DNA of 64,000 bases from Tubulanus polymorphus (taxonomy: Eukaryota; Nemertea; Palaeonemertea; Tubulaniformes; Tubulanidae), in assembly GCF_964204645.1 (NCBI RefSeq), contig NC_134027.1, positions 19,640,485 to 19,704,484 on the forward strand, given 5' to 3'. The notes under the pieces were generated by a model. The model did no database searches. It worked only from the letters and a program-made list of their open reading frames with translations, and was not told the DNA's origin. A program made the translations under genes and the position numbers. Positions 14,691 through 27,000 of this stretch are shown here, piece after piece (the first letter of the stretch is position 1; each line of letters begins with the position of its first letter).

Positions 14691-15749
14691 TTAATAACCT
14701 GCCATACCCAGAAATCACATTAAAGATCGACGATCGTGGGGGGGGGGGGCGGTATATTAACAATAGCTTCAATTTTTGCATCAACGGGTTTGACTTGCCC
14801 ATGGCCTACAACGTGACCCAGATATATACATTAGCTTGACCGAAATCACTTTTAACTAGATTTACCGTTAAGTTAGCCTCAGTTAATCACTCAAATAAGC
14901 ATCGATACAAGTGTTCATTCCACGTATCAGAAAATACAATTATGTCATCAATATATACAACAACACATATAAGACCTTTTATGACTTGATTCATCAGCCG
15001 TTGAAACATGGCATTCTACATTGGAATAAACCATGAGGAGTACAAAAGGCGGATATTTCCCGAATACGCTGAGAAAGAGGAACCTGCCAATAACCTTTTG
15101 TAAGGTCAAATTTACTGATGTATTTGGCTCTACCGATTCTATCTATCAAATCGTCAATTCTTGGAATTGGGTAAGAATCAGATTTGGTAACTGAATTAAC
15201 CTTACGATAGTCCGTACAGAACCGCCACTTGCCATTCTGTTTCGGAACTAAAATACAGGGTGAACTTCAATCACTCGTGCTAGGCTCGGCAATACCCGTC
15301 TTTAACATAGCGATAACCTCCTCTTTCATAATTTCAGATTTAACAGGATTCACACTATATGGATGCTTCTTCATTGGTTTAGCCTCACTAACATCCACAT
15401 CGTGACAAGCGAGCGTAGTCATGCCCGGAGTATCTGTAAACAGATGTTGAAATTCATTTAACAATTGTTTTAAATCAGATTTCTCACGAGGCTCCAAGTG
15501 ATCTAATTTGGCATTAATATTATCCATCACTTTCGAATTTTCAAATAGAAAATCTACATCATTACTCTTACTGCCACTACCATTTGAAACCGATCTCCTA
15601 CAAAACGGTAACGTTTTATCAACTGCACTACCGACATCATCCGCATCCAGTAAATTATAAGAATGGACAGTATATATACACATATTTACACTACTAAAGC
15701 AGAGTCTTGGTTTTTTTCTAAAAAAACGTTTCATCATATAACATGACAA
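14691..15749 (-). pseudogene. Reverse transcriptase of Gmr1-like pol (broken)
   Basis: The open piece 15,749-15,267 carries the beginning of a gypsy RT: a stretch like FQHLFTDTPG, the HDVDV block, KKHPYSVNPVK and GIAEPSTSD. The catalytic YIDD box lies at 14,955-14,944 in another frame, followed by DIIVFSDTW, an in-frame stop in LFE*LTEANLTVN, and the KSDFGQA block. Further frame breaks occur between. The domain would copy the element's RNA to DNA. It follows, rather than precedes, integrase. Its end is cut by the MITE at 14,690. Confidence 0.85.
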
Positions 15750-16862
15750 CCTGACTATCTTTCCTATGGTCAGGAGTCGCTATCAAATAATTTCCATCAT
15801 TTAATTTTTCGAGTACAATGTAAGGACCTCGAAATTTCGCCTGAAGGCTCGCCCCCTTAAAAGGAAACAATATAAGAACTTTGTCCCCAGGTCTAAATAT
15901 TCGTTTCCAAGCCTTTTTATCATTCCATGTTTTCATAGTCGTTTGAGAGTCTTTCAAATATCTACGGTACTCTCCCACGTATTGAATAATCTATTTCTAA
16001 AACTAGAAACCTACTTTAATAAATTACAGTAATTCTGTTTTTCATCATTATCAAGTAGAAATCTTTCTTTAAGCAATTTAAGCGGACCGCGCACTTCATG
16101 CCCAAAAACTATTTCGAAGAGACTAAAACCTTGAGACTCTTGGACCGCATCTCTAACGGCAAACAAAAGAAACGGCACCCCTTCATCCTAATCTTTTTGA
16201 TTTTCTTCACAGTAAACTGTAAGCATTGTCTTCAACGTTTGATGAAACCTCTAAAGCGCCCCCTTAGATTAAGGATGATATGCACTCGAAGTACTTTGTT
16301 CAGCACATAGTTGATACATGACCTGTTGGAATACTCCAGATACAAAATTTGATCCCTGATCAGACTGTATAGTTTTTGGAAACCCGTATGACGTAAATAA
16401 TTTTGTGAGTGCTTTCAGTATCGTAGGAGCATTAATTGTACGCAGAGGAATTGCCTCTGGGTAGCGAGTGATTTGCACATGATCGTCAACAAATACTCAT
16501 TACCAGATCGAGTTTTTGGTAGCTTACCAACACATAACAGTCACAGATAACGTCCGAAAATCGTCCATTAAATGCAGTACAGGTATCAACGGATATTTGG
16601 GTAGCGCCTGATTAGGCTTACCACATTTTTGGCAATTTTTGCATGAGGCACAGAAATTTCTCAAATCTTTTATTATGCCCGGCCAAAAGAAATGTTGCAA
16701 TACTTTGTTATACGTTTTTGTCACCCCAAGGTGACCTTCTAATGGTTTTTCGTGAGCCAAACGCAAAATATCATCACGATAAACTGATGGAATGACAATC
16801 TGATAATTAACTTTCCAATCAGTTGCAGGAACATCAGGCGGGCAAAATTTGCGCATTAGCAC
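15718..16862 (-). pseudogene. Integrase of Gmr1-like pol (broken)
   Basis: Three open pieces in order: 16,862-16,524 has the H2C2 zinc-binding domain (HLGVTKTYNKV, WPGIIKDL, CASCKNCQK); 16,478-16,269 has part of the catalytic core (YPEAIPL, then QSDQGSNFVS with the second Asp and the SSAYHP end); 15,978-15,718 has the C-terminal GPY/F-like tail (FRPGDKVLIL, KFRGPY, DGNYLI). Integrase inserts the cDNA into the genome. The N-terminal part of the core and the link between core and tail are disrupted by frameshifts. The C-terminal piece overlaps the start of the RT piece by 32 bp in another frame. Confidence 0.88.
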
Positions 16863-17139
16863 ACCTGAATAAAAAAAATAACCACAATGGCTATCAGCAA
16901 GATCCTCTTTTGAGGCTTAAGCAATAGAAATTAGCTTCACCAAATCCCTATCACTTTTTTGAAACCTAAAGTTCGAACGTGACACAACATCAAAATCAGA
17001 AACAAGAAGAGAATCAAATATCTTCGATAAAAACGTGTCACTTACAGAAACAGAATTCTCTGAATTTTCATCATCAATAGACCTTCAGTCATTAGATTCT
17101 AAATTTTCAAATCCGCCGCTAGTCTATACATAGACCTAG

Positions 17140-17657
17140 TTACCACACATGACGTAAAAAACCGGGAACTGCCTGGTCTAATAACTCAGTCTCAAAACTA
17201 AGAACAGGGTTCTTAGAAACAAAAGGATTTACCCTAACATTACCACCGGCCAAATCATTTCCAAGTAACAGAGAGATACCCTGAACTGACAACGACGGAC
17301 ACACGCCCAACTCAAACCAGCCAGACATTAAATCACAATCGAAATATAGTTTATGAATTGGTACATCGAGAATCTCAGACCCAACACCCCTAAGAAGTAC
17401 GTTTTTACCGATATAAGTGTTCTCAGACAAAGGTATGGTTGCTAAAATTATGGATTGTGGCGCACCAGTATCGCGTATATCTTGACACTCACCTTTGAAT
17501 TATCTTCACTGAACGATACTTCGCCATCGCTTATAAACGGTTCAAACGACTTCTTGTATGTAATTGATGACGAAATTGCTGATTCATCTGACAGTACTGG
17601 AGTAAGGCGATCGACCCAGTAGATTCCCGTTTTCTCTTTGTCTGTAATTTGAAGCAC
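17140..17657 (-). pseudogene. Aspartic protease of Gmr1-like element (broken)
   Basis: The active-site motif RDTGAP is readable at about 17,475-17,458, in a frame different from the upstream piece (17,657-17,448), so a frameshift lies just before it. Downstream, 17,430-17,140 carries SENTYIGKNVLLRGVG, a beta-rich stretch and LLGNDLAGG, which matches the LIG-D/N-LAG flap and dimer region of retroviral-type proteases. The protease would process the Gag and Pol polyproteins. Confidence 0.75.
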
Positions 17658-17659
17658 GA

Positions 17660-18060
17660 ATACATTAAATGTCCAGATTTTTTACAATAAAATTATTGCA
17701 AACAACGGGTGAATTTTGCCCTTTTAGCTGATAACTAGAACCTTGACTACGAACAGTATCAAAAGATTTAACCTCTTTAAAGACCTAATGGGTTAAGGAA
17801 TAGTCATCAGCAGCTGTAGCTGCTTCATTTAAATCGTAAATCTTTTGTTCATCCAAATAGGTTTTGACTTCCACTGGTACGCACTGTTCAAATTCTTCCA
17901 TAAGCATTAAATGTCGCAATTTGTCAAAATCGCTTTTAACTAATTTAGAATCACACCAGCGAGTGAACAAGGTTTCTTTTTCCCTAGCAAATTCTAAATA
18001 TGTTTCATTTTCAACCTTTTTACGATTTCCTGAACCGTTGCCGTTAGGCTTCTGGAACTA
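17660..18060 (-). pseudogene. Gag-like capsid region with zinc-knuckle remnant
   Basis: The minus-strand frame holds a helical segment (LEFAREKETLFTRW, FDKLRHLMLMEEFEQC, VPVEVKTYLDEQ, then EAATAADDYSLTH at about 17,785), typical of the SCAN-like capsid C-terminal domain in gypsy-class Gag proteins. About 70 bp downstream a CKKSGHLMYSC segment looks like the distal half of a CCHC zinc knuckle, with its first cysteine lost to a frame break. The N-terminus is not found. Confidence 0.7.
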
Positions 18061-18316
18061 ATTCATAGGCTTTAAGAATACAAGATTTCACAATTTCATA
18101 ATCATATGACTTTTCAGATGTAAGCGACGAATACAATTCTTGAGCCTTCCAAGTAAGAACACTCTGGAGTAGCAAAGTCCAGTTTTCCTGCGGCCAATTT
18201 AGATTAAGCGCGACTTTTTTTCAAAATGCGAAACTTATCTATTCACGAAGACGAATTTCCATCTCTCTAGGTTGTAGCTCATGTTGCTCTCGTTCACGAT
18301 CCATACACAACAATAT

Positions 18317-18451
<135 letters not shown>

Positions 18452-18472
18452 ATTCAGTTTTATTTTTTATGA

Positions 18473-18500
18473 GCTCGACCTTTCGACCTCTGGTATGAAA
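18473..18500. repeat. Short match to the Polinton terminal repeat
   Basis: The 28 bp around CGACCTTTCGACCTCTGG and GTATGAAAA match a segment of the Polinton right TIR near 45,408-45,435 with one mismatch. No further similarity extends on either side, so this may be a tiny Polinton relic or a shared short motif. Confidence 0.4.
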
Positions 18501-19646
18501 AGATGAAAAGACACTTACCCTACTACTTCAGTATAAATCTGATCGTTTAACTTTGTGTTCATCAATGTTCATCAAGTTTTGAACTTATGAGGTATTTCTT
18601 TGTGCGAGTGGTATAGATTTCCCCCAGCGCGCTGAAAACCAAAAAGTTGTGCTGCGGAAGAACTGGAGACGCAACGTATAAGGTAACTAGATCGTGCATA
18701 GCCAGGAAACTTCAAGGACAGTCAGAAAAATGGCACGCATAGAGATCCATCGAGGATTCTAGTAATTCAAAACTCTAATCGGCATAATATAACACATACC
18801 TTTAATTTGCTACTGGCATCACATGATACAGACATATAATTTATTAGGAAAGAAGCAAATCATAGAGTGCAAACGAGCAGTTGACGTGACATACACAATG
18901 AAATTTGGATCAGGTTTTTAGCGGTTCTTAAACTAGAATTTTCACTCAAACAGGTCGTATTTTGTATTAAAGAACACAAGAAAGACATATTTAATCAAAA
19001 CCCCAAAGTGCGTGGCTACCCATGTTTTGGATTCTGATGGTCGCCATTTTGATTTTAATAATTCTCGCGTAATTTTTCCGTCCAACAGTGGTTCCCGATG
19101 CCACATAGTTGAGTCGGCTTTGATATTCTCATTCCAATTCGTGTGTCAATGGTAACCTTAGTTTCTCTCCCAAAAATAGTGCAATAGTGTATGTCGTTCT
19201 TGTTGGTATATATACTGTGACAAGTCATACGTGCAGTTATTCCTTGAAAATGGTTTTGACGAAAAATCGAATATATCGGGTTTTCAATAGATTTTAATAG
19301 TTTCGATATTTGAAAAACTTTTTCGATCTCGTGATTGTGGGATTTATATTTTGCTCGTCTCTCGCGATTCATTGCGTAGTTTTACCGCGTTAAGATAGAC
19401 AATACAATTCATGATCATTTCCACTTACTGCGTGTACCTTATTTGATAAATTATGACCGATTATTTGCTTCATAAAGCTGTATTGCTCAGTGACATTAGC
19501 GACACCGCGTATAACTCCGACATTACACATTTTCACAGAAAGTTTCTGCTCGATCGGTCCTTTTTCAGGTGAGGATTTCCTGAGGATCTAAGAAATAAAA
19601 ACCACTTGCCTGGGGGGGGGGGAGGGGCAAGTATATCTGAAATTCT
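18501..19646. other. Unique intergenic spacer, no gene seen
   Basis: No recognisable protein or RNA gene. A 105-codon minus-strand frame (19,372-19,055) has no family resemblance. A G-rich run at about 19,612-19,626 lies 20 bp before the start of the large inverted repeat. Confidence 0.5.
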
Positions 19647-22440
19647 ACGAATAACACAGGCTATCAGCCAATAGATTTGTGTAAGAACCATTCACTAATT
19701 ATTCTCAATGGCAGATGTGGCAATGATCAGACAGGTAATTATACTAGGAACACTGGTGTCATCGATTATTTTGTGTGTGATTTAGAACTGTTTGGTTATG
19801 TTCAGGACTTTGAAATAATGCCTTTTGACCCATTATTATCTGATGGACATAATTCTATTAATCTGTACGTGTATTCGAACTCTAGGGACACCATTGCAAG
19901 CGATAATGAAAGGGGTAATGAACACGCGAACTTTGACACTTCCATTAGGTGGGACAGTACTAGATCAAATCAATTTTTCCTGAATGAAGAATCAAAATTA
20001 CGAGATAATGATTTAGATAAGTTACTTTTGGATGGGTTGCCGGATCTAGGAAATCAATCGCCAGGTAACATTAATGGACTTACTGATTGATTTGTATCTT
20101 CTTTATTATCAAGTGCTGATGAGTGTAATTTCATGTACCATAGACAAAGTAGGAAAAGTAATAACTGCAAAAAACCGGTTCGCAACAGATGGTTTGACAG
20201 GGACTGTAGAGATGCACAGAAGAAATATAATTATATGAAAAAAAGATATAGGGCTTGCCCTACCCCTTCCAATTTTGAATCCTTTAAGAACTCATCTAAA
20301 AATTATAAAAAGGTCATACGAGAAAATAAGAAAAAACAAAAAGATGAATTTATTAAGGAATTGAGAGAATGCGAAATCAATAACCCAAAAAACGAATGAG
20401 CTGTTGGGAGTTACTCAGTACCAGTTTTTAGTTGATATATTACAAAAATTATTCAATTTAGTTCTTTAAACAGGATGTTCCAGAGATGTGGTCTATAGGC
20501 GTCATCAAACCCATTTTCAAAAAGAATGGCGATCCCTCTAATCCCGATAATTATAGAGGTATTACCTTAGTTAGCTGTTTTGGTAAGTTATTTACAAGTA
20601 TCCTAAATCAAAGATTGTCAACATTCCTAGATACGAATGACATTATAAGTGAAGCCCAGGCTGGCTTTAGATCGAAATATTCCACCATTGATCATATTTA
20701 CACGCTAAAAACAATCGTAGAGCTGTATCTTTGTCACATTTTTGCGCCTTTGTTGATTTTAAGAAAGCTTTCGACTCGATTTGTAGGGTAACGTTATGGC
20801 GAAAATTAATTGCTTACAGTGTTAATTTAAACTTTTCCAATGTGGTCAAAAATATGTATAATTCCATAAAATCATGTGTTAAATTTAATGGTTGCACGTC
20901 ACAATACTTTGCAGCTGATAGAGGCTTAGGACAAGGCGAAAATCTCTCGCCTATCCTCTTTTCGTTATTCTTAAACGACATTGAAGAATTTTTCATGGAT
21001 CGTGGAAAACCGACTTTATCATTTATTGAAAAACTAAATTTGAATCGTGACCAGGATATTGATACTTTACTGAATTTATTCATAATACTATACGCGGATG
21101 ATACAGTTATTCTTGCTGAGGATGAGAAATCTCTTCAGCTACACTTAGATACCCTATTTGAATATTGTGCCGCTAATGGTCTCACTGTTAACCCAGAGAA
21201 AACTAAAGTACTTGTATTTGCGTGAAGTAAATCCCGGATAAAAACGATTTCGAAATTTATGTTTGGTGATCAAGAGTTAGAATTAGTTGAAGATTATGTT
21301 TATCTCGGAGTAAAATTTAATTGGAATGGTAACTTTGCTAAGGCAAAAAAGTATCTTTACGATAAAGCTATGAGAGCTATGTTTTCTATCGTTCAAAAAG
21401 GCAGACGTTTGAAATTGCCCATAGATGTTATGTTTAAATTATTTGATATGTGTGTTGCTCCAATAGCCATGTATGGGTGTGAGATCTGGGGATACGAAAA
21501 TCTTGATTTATTAGAAAATATTCAGTGCTTCTTCTGTAAAATCTTAATGAAAGTGACGAAATATTCTCACAACTTACAAGTTTTATCAGAGCTAGGGCAT
21601 TATCCTTTGAATATAGATGTTAGACGCAGGATGATTAACTTTTGGGTTAAAACAGTATCTGTATCAAAAACAGTATCAAACCAAACGTAATTCAATACTT
21701 AATAAAATATTTTTCAATTTCTTTCTTTCTTTCTTTCTAAGGGATAAATTTAAGAGCCCTTGGTTATCATATATAAAGAAAACCTTTGATGACTGGTTTG
21801 TCCTTTATTTGGACGCAGCAATTCATGACTAACACTAAATCTTTTTCAAAACGAATAAAACAGATACTCCGTGCCAGCACCTTCAAGAAACCGTATCTGC
21901 CATAAATACTAATCCGATATACACTAACTTTAGGCAATATAGAAATGATATTAGGTTAGAGAAGTATAGGATCGAACTTGGTGATGACTTAGGAACTAGT
22001 TTATTTGAATTTAGGGTCGGGTCCTATATTTTACCTGTGAACAAATTTTCAAACCTTCATTTAGACAGAGCCGATAGAATATGCCCCACTTGTAATACTT
22101 TAGGTGACGAATCCCATTTTCTGTTTGACTGTACCTTCCTTAACGAACCCCGCAAAAACTATTTGAATTTGATTACCTTTAATACCCTTGATATTCTGAA
22201 AAAAACCAACGGTCAACTTAGCCAAATTCATTAAGACGATGTATATAGATCCCTCCAATAGTATATATATAGTATTGTAAATAATTGATGTATATATATT
22301 TTGTTTCGTTTTCATTCTCTAAATTTTAATCACTTCAGTGTTGTTTTGTAAATATTTGTATATACATGTGTAATAGTTTTCCTCCATATACCATGGAAAT
22401 GTTTGGAGTGTAAATGAATCGTAATCTTAATCGTAATCGG
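19647..22440 (+). mobile_element. LINE (non-LTR retrotransposon), left copy, 5'-truncated
   Basis: The segment covers the end of the endonuclease domain, the RT domain, a C-terminal zinc-knuckle-like domain and a 3' UTR ending in ATCGTAATC-type tail repeats. It is cut at the inverted-repeat breakpoint rather than by normal 5' truncation. The LINE belongs to the jockey-like superclade by domain layout (APE-type endonuclease, RT, C-terminal CCHC); I cannot name the clade. Confidence 0.9.
19659..22234 (+). pseudogene. LINE ORF2 (endonuclease end, RT, CCHC), left copy
   Basis: Pieces in order: 19,677-20,090 holds the last part of an APE-type endonuclease, with the conserved LSDGHNSI motif; 20,133-20,399 is a basic linker; 20,486-21,225 is reverse transcriptase in two overlapping frames (DNYRGITLVS, QAGFRSKYST, VDFKKAFDS, GLGQGENLSP, catalytic LYADDT, VNPEKTKVLVF); 21,259-21,690 is the thumb and connection (YVYLGVKF, MYGCEIWG); 22,037-22,234 has CPTC-x8-H-x4-C. 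ORF2 protein would nick target DNA and copy LINE RNA there. A frameshift near 20,740, a stop at 21,223-21,225 and others break it. The YADD box is intact here, unlike in the right copy. Confidence 0.9.
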
Positions 22441-24003
22441 TTGCCGCGCTTCAATTTCTTCTATTCAATTACGAATCAACTTTTGCTCATTGCAATGGGA
22501 TCACCGGGATATGCCATGGCGGGCCGGCCCGGGCGCTCTAAAGAACACGAGTAGGCCGGTGGTTGATTTAAAGAATCCTACACCACTACAAGTCCAAGAG
22601 CTTTTATCGAACGAACTCTAGATATGCGGTAACTACAAAGATAAGGCGTGGTGCTGTTGCATTCACTATCAGTGCTGGGACGTGGGTTCGAGTCCTGGCT
22701 GCTTACAGTGTGCGGGCAACATTTCAATGGCCGTCCCGTCGTGAGGTTAAAAATAGATAATCCAATAGGGTTAGTCTTAAGGCTGGCTTATGTCGACCAG
22801 CAACGCGACGTCTACCGACTCCTACCGACGCAACTGAGAGCAACCGCGATCGCAGCCCAGCTTATGTCGACTGCGCTCCGATTCGCAGCAACTGAGGCCG
22901 ACTAGTGGGATATGAGATCCTCCCAGTTGCTTCCCTGCTTATGTCGGTTGCGATTACTAGCAACTGCAACCGGCTCAAATGGTCACGTGATAAGCACTTT
23001 GAGAATAAATTTTAATAAATTTTAGGAAATATATTTCTATTAGAAAAGCTATTTCTTTAAGACTTTGATCTTTCTGATTCTGTTTTGAATACAACGTGCT
23101 AGCGACATCTATAAAGATGGCCACTCACACCATAATTCTACCAATTTTGTTTCTAGATCTTCGGTCCAGTCCTCTGCCGTGCTGAAGGTTTGGTTCCGTC
23201 GCGTCGCAGATGAGCTTATGTCGGCTGCGATCGAAAGCAACTGCCCGCCTACCGTAGGCTGGAGAAGAACCACAGGGGCTTGTAAACTGGATTGGATTTT
23301 ACTTCCGGGTTGTTGACAATCTCGCGAGAATGGCGCTAAATTTAAACTGCAAATAGATTCAAAATATCACAGAAATACCTTGTGTTGATGTTATTTATTT
23401 ATCCACTATAGAGTTCCGATAAACAATTGGCTGTTAAGGATCAGTATCAGCGGGTGCGACGCTTTACTATGGCGCTTATACGAAATTGAATCTGATTCGG
23501 TTTAGCTAAATCGAAATCCGATTCGATGTCGGAAACCGAAAGGATTAGTAAATCGAATTGTTTTTCGTAAATGAGTCGAATCGATTGATCAATTCAAAGG
23601 TCGCGATTCGAAAGAAAATGGGCGTCAATGGTGACCGAATTATTGATAGACGACGATTTTCGATTAATGTCTCTAGCCCGCGGTCGAAGAGTACGCCATG
23701 TTGGATTTAGCTGACTATATAAATCGCCACTAACTTGCTCGCCGAGCAAGTTAGTCGATTTAATGAATCAATTTGCTAAACCGTTTCCATAAACGCTTTG
23801 ATTTACAAAATCGGCTTCACTAAACCGTGTGCCGTAAAACACAGGGGTTTGGCGATGGGCTTGGATTTTATTTCCGGGTTGTTGATAATCTCGCGAGAAT
23901 GGCGCTAAATATGAACTGCGAATAAATTTAAAATATCACGGAAATACCTTGTGTTTATATTGTTTATTTATCCGCTATAAAGTTTCGATAAACAATTGGT
24001 CGT
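22441..24003 (+). repeat. Repeat-rich inner part of left arm, with SINE-like head
   Basis: No gene. At about 22,640-22,700 a tRNA-derived SINE-like head is visible with a B box (GGGTTCGAGTCC); the A box is weak. Next come several CTTATGTCG and GCAACTG words (22,785-23,250). Two diverged direct copies of a roughly 165-bp unit follow, at 23,277-23,450 and 23,844-24,003; both contain TTCCGGGTTGTTGA and ATCTCGCGAGAATGGCGC. The open frame at 22,648-22,905 is incidental. Confidence 0.7.
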
Positions 24004-24051
24004 ATTGTTATTTTATATAGTAGCGTGACGACCGTCTGATAATGATTCTTA
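24004..24051. other. 48-bp centre (spacer) of the large inverted repeat
   Basis: The arms meet at GGTCGT on the left and ACGACC on the right. The bases between do not pair. Such a short spacer would let the arms fold into a very long hairpin. Confidence 0.9.
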
Positions 24052-27000
24052 ACGACCAATTGTTTATCGAAACTTTATAGCGGATAAATAAACAATATAA
24101 ACACAAGGTATTTCCGTGATATTTTAAATTTATTCGCAGTTCATATTTAGCGCCATTCTCGCGAGATTATCAACAACCCGGAAATAAAATCCAAGCCCAT
24201 CGCCAAACCCCTGTGTTTTACGGCACACGGTTTAGTGAAGCCGATTTTGTAAATCAAAGCGTTTATGGAAACGGTTTAGCAAATTGATTCATTAAATCGA
24301 CTAACTTGCTTGGCGAGCAAGTTAGTGGCGATTTATATAGTCAGCTAAATCCAACATGGCGTACTCTTCGACCGCGGGCTAGAGACATTAATCGAAAATC
24401 GTCGTCTATCAATAATTCGGTCACCATTGACGCCCATTTTCTTTCGAATCGCGACCTTTGAATTGATCAATCGATTCGACTCATTTACGAAAAACAATTC
24501 GATTTACTAATCCTTTCGGTTTCCGACATCGAATCGGATTTCGATTTAGCTAAACCGAATCAGATTCAATTTCGTATAAGCGCCATAGTAAAGCGTCGCA
24601 CCCGCTGATACTGATCCTTAACAGCCAATTGTTTATCGGAACTCTATAGTGGATAAATAAATAACATCAACACAAGGTATTTCTGTGATATTTTGAATCT
24701 ATTTGCAGTTTAAATTTAGCGCCATTCTCGCGAGATTGTCAACAACCCGGAAGTAAAATCCAATCCAGTTTACAAGCCCCTGTGGTTCTTCTCCAGCCTA
24801 CGGTAGGCGGGCAGTTGCTTTCGATCGCAGCCGACATAAGCTCATCTGCGACGCGACGGAACCAAACCTTCAGCACGGCAGAGGACTGGACCGAAGATCT
24901 AGAAACAAAATTGGTAGAATTATGGTGTGAGTGGCCATCTTTATAGATGTCGCTAGCACGTTGTATTCAAAACAGAATCAGAAAGATCAAAGTCTTAAAG
25001 AAATAGCTTTTCTAATAGAAATATATTTCCTAAAATTTATTAAAATTTATTCTCAAAGTGCTTATCACGTGACCATTTGAGCCGGTTGCAGTTGCTAGTA
25101 ATCGCAACCGACATAAGCAGGGAAGCAACTGGGAGGATCTCATATCCCACTAGTCGGCCTCAGTTGCTGCGAATCGGAGCGCAGTCGACATAAGCTGGGC
25201 TGCGATCGCGGTTGCTCTCAGTTGCGTCGGTAGGAGTCGGTAGACGTCGCGTTGCTGGTCGACATAAGCCAGCCTTAAGACTAACCCTATTGGATTATCT
25301 ATTTTTAACCTCACGACGGGACGGCCATTGAAATGTTGCCCGCACACTGTAAGCAGCCAGGACTCGAACCCACGTCCCAGCACTGATAGTGAATGCAACA
25401 GCACCACGCCTTATCTTTGTAGTTACCGCATATCTAGAGTTCGTTCGATAAAAGCTCTTGGACTTGTAGTGGTGTAGGATTCTTTAAATCAACCACCGGC
25501 CTACTCGTGTTCTTTAGAGCGCCCGGGCCGGCCCGCCATGGCATATCCCGGTGATTCCATTGCAATGAGCAAAAGTTGATTCGTAATTGAATAGAAGAAA
25601 TTGAAGCGCGGCAACCGATTACGATTAAGATTACGATTCATTTACACTCCAAACATTTCCATGGTATATAGAGGAAAACTATTACACATGTATATACAAA
25701 TATTTACAAAACAACACTGAAGTGATTAAAATTTAGAGAATGAAAACGAAACAAAATATATATACATCAATTATTTACAATACTATATATATACTATTGG
25801 AGGGATCTATATACATCGTCTTAATGAATTTGGCTAAGTTGACCGTTGGTTTTTTCAGAATATCAAGGGTATTAAAGGTAATCAAATTCAAATAGTTTTT
25901 GCGGGGTTCGTTAAGGAAGGTACAGTCAAACAGAAAATGGGATTCGTCACCTAAAGTATTACAAGTGGGGCATATTCTATCGGCTCTGTCTAAATGAAGG
26001 TTTGAAAATTTGTTCACAGGTAAAATATAGGACCCGACCCTAAATTCAAATAAACTAGTTCCTAAGTCATCACCAAGTTCTATCCTATACTTCTCTAACC
26101 TAATATCATTTCTATATTGCCTAAAGTTAGTGTATATCGGATTAGTATTTATGGCAGATACGGTTTCTTGAAGGTGCTGGCACGGAGTATCTGTTTTATT
26201 CGTTTTGAAAAAGATTTAGTGTTAGTCATGAATTGCTGCGTCCAAATAAAGGACAAACCAGTCATCAAAGGTTTTCTTTATATATGATAACCAAGGGCTC
26301 TTAAATTTATCCCTTAGAAAGAAAGAAAGAAAGAAATTGAAAAATATTTTATTAAGTATTGAATTACGTTTGGTTTGCTTTCCAGATACTGTTTTAACCC
26401 AAAAGTTAATCATCCTGCGTCTAACATCTATATTCAAAGGATAATGCCCTAGCTCTGATAAAACTTGTAAGTTGTGAGAATATTTCGTCACTTTCATTAA
26501 GATTTTACAGAAGAAGCACTGAATATTTTCTAATAAATCAAGATTTTCGTATCCCCAGATCTCACACCCATACATGGCTATTGGAGCAACACACATATCA
26601 AATAATTTAAACATAACATCTATGGGCAATTTCAAACGTCTGCCTTTTTGAACGATAGAAAACATAGCTCTCATAGCTTTATCGTAAAGATACTTTTTTG
26701 CCTTAGCAAAGTTACCATTCCAATTAAATTTTACTCCGAGATAAACATAATCTTCAACTAATTCTAACTCTTGATCACCAAACATAAATTTCGAAATCGT
26801 TTTTATCCGGGATTTACTTCACGCAAATACAAGTACTTTAGTTTTCTCTGGGTTAACAGTGAGACCATTAGCGGCACAATATTCAAATAGGGTATCTAAG
26901 TGTAGCTGAAGAGATTTCTCATCCTCAGCAAGAATAACTGTACCATCCGCGTATTGTATTATGAATAAATTCAGTAAAGTATCAATATCCTGGTCACGAT

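Larger units (their letters stand above)
13065..18300 (-). mobile_element. Decayed Ty3/gypsy-class LTR retrotransposon, Gmr1-like domain order
   Basis: Read on the minus strand, recognisable domains appear in the order gag (18,060-17,785), zinc-knuckle remnant, aspartic protease (17,500-17,140), integrase (16,862-15,718), reverse transcriptase (15,600-14,690), RNase H (about 13,940-13,395), polypurine tract and one LTR. The protein sequences are gypsy-type (H2C2 integrase finger, GPY/F-like tail, YIDD, DHNPL RNase H), yet integrase precedes RT as in copia elements. That combination is known for the Gmr1 group of metazoan gypsy elements. Every frame carries lesions. The 5' LTR was not found; the element seems to end at or near the TA microsatellite at 18,320. 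Confidence 0.85.
19647..24003 (+). repeat. Left arm of a large inverted repeat
   Basis: The arm pairs with 24,052-28,397 in reverse complement. Matching points satisfy left + right = 48,044 in the LINE part and 48,055 closer to the centre; the offset comes from one roughly 10-bp indel near 21,660. The arm contains a 5'-truncated LINE (19,647-22,440), then 1.56 kb of repeat-rich sequence. The outer breakpoint is sharp: identity begins at ACGAATAAC and the flanking bases differ. Both arms carry the same frameshift in RT and the same stop after LVFA, so they descend from one duplication. Confidence 0.95.

Noticed and set aside
19611-19626. G-rich run before the palindrome as a possible G-quadruplex breakpoint
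   Set aside because: It is a single G tract with one interruption, 20 bp away from the breakpoint; the link is speculative.
22648-22905. 85-codon open frame repeated in both palindrome arms
   Set aside because: It lies over a SINE-like head and repeat words, resembles no protein, and is duplicated only because the arms are copies.
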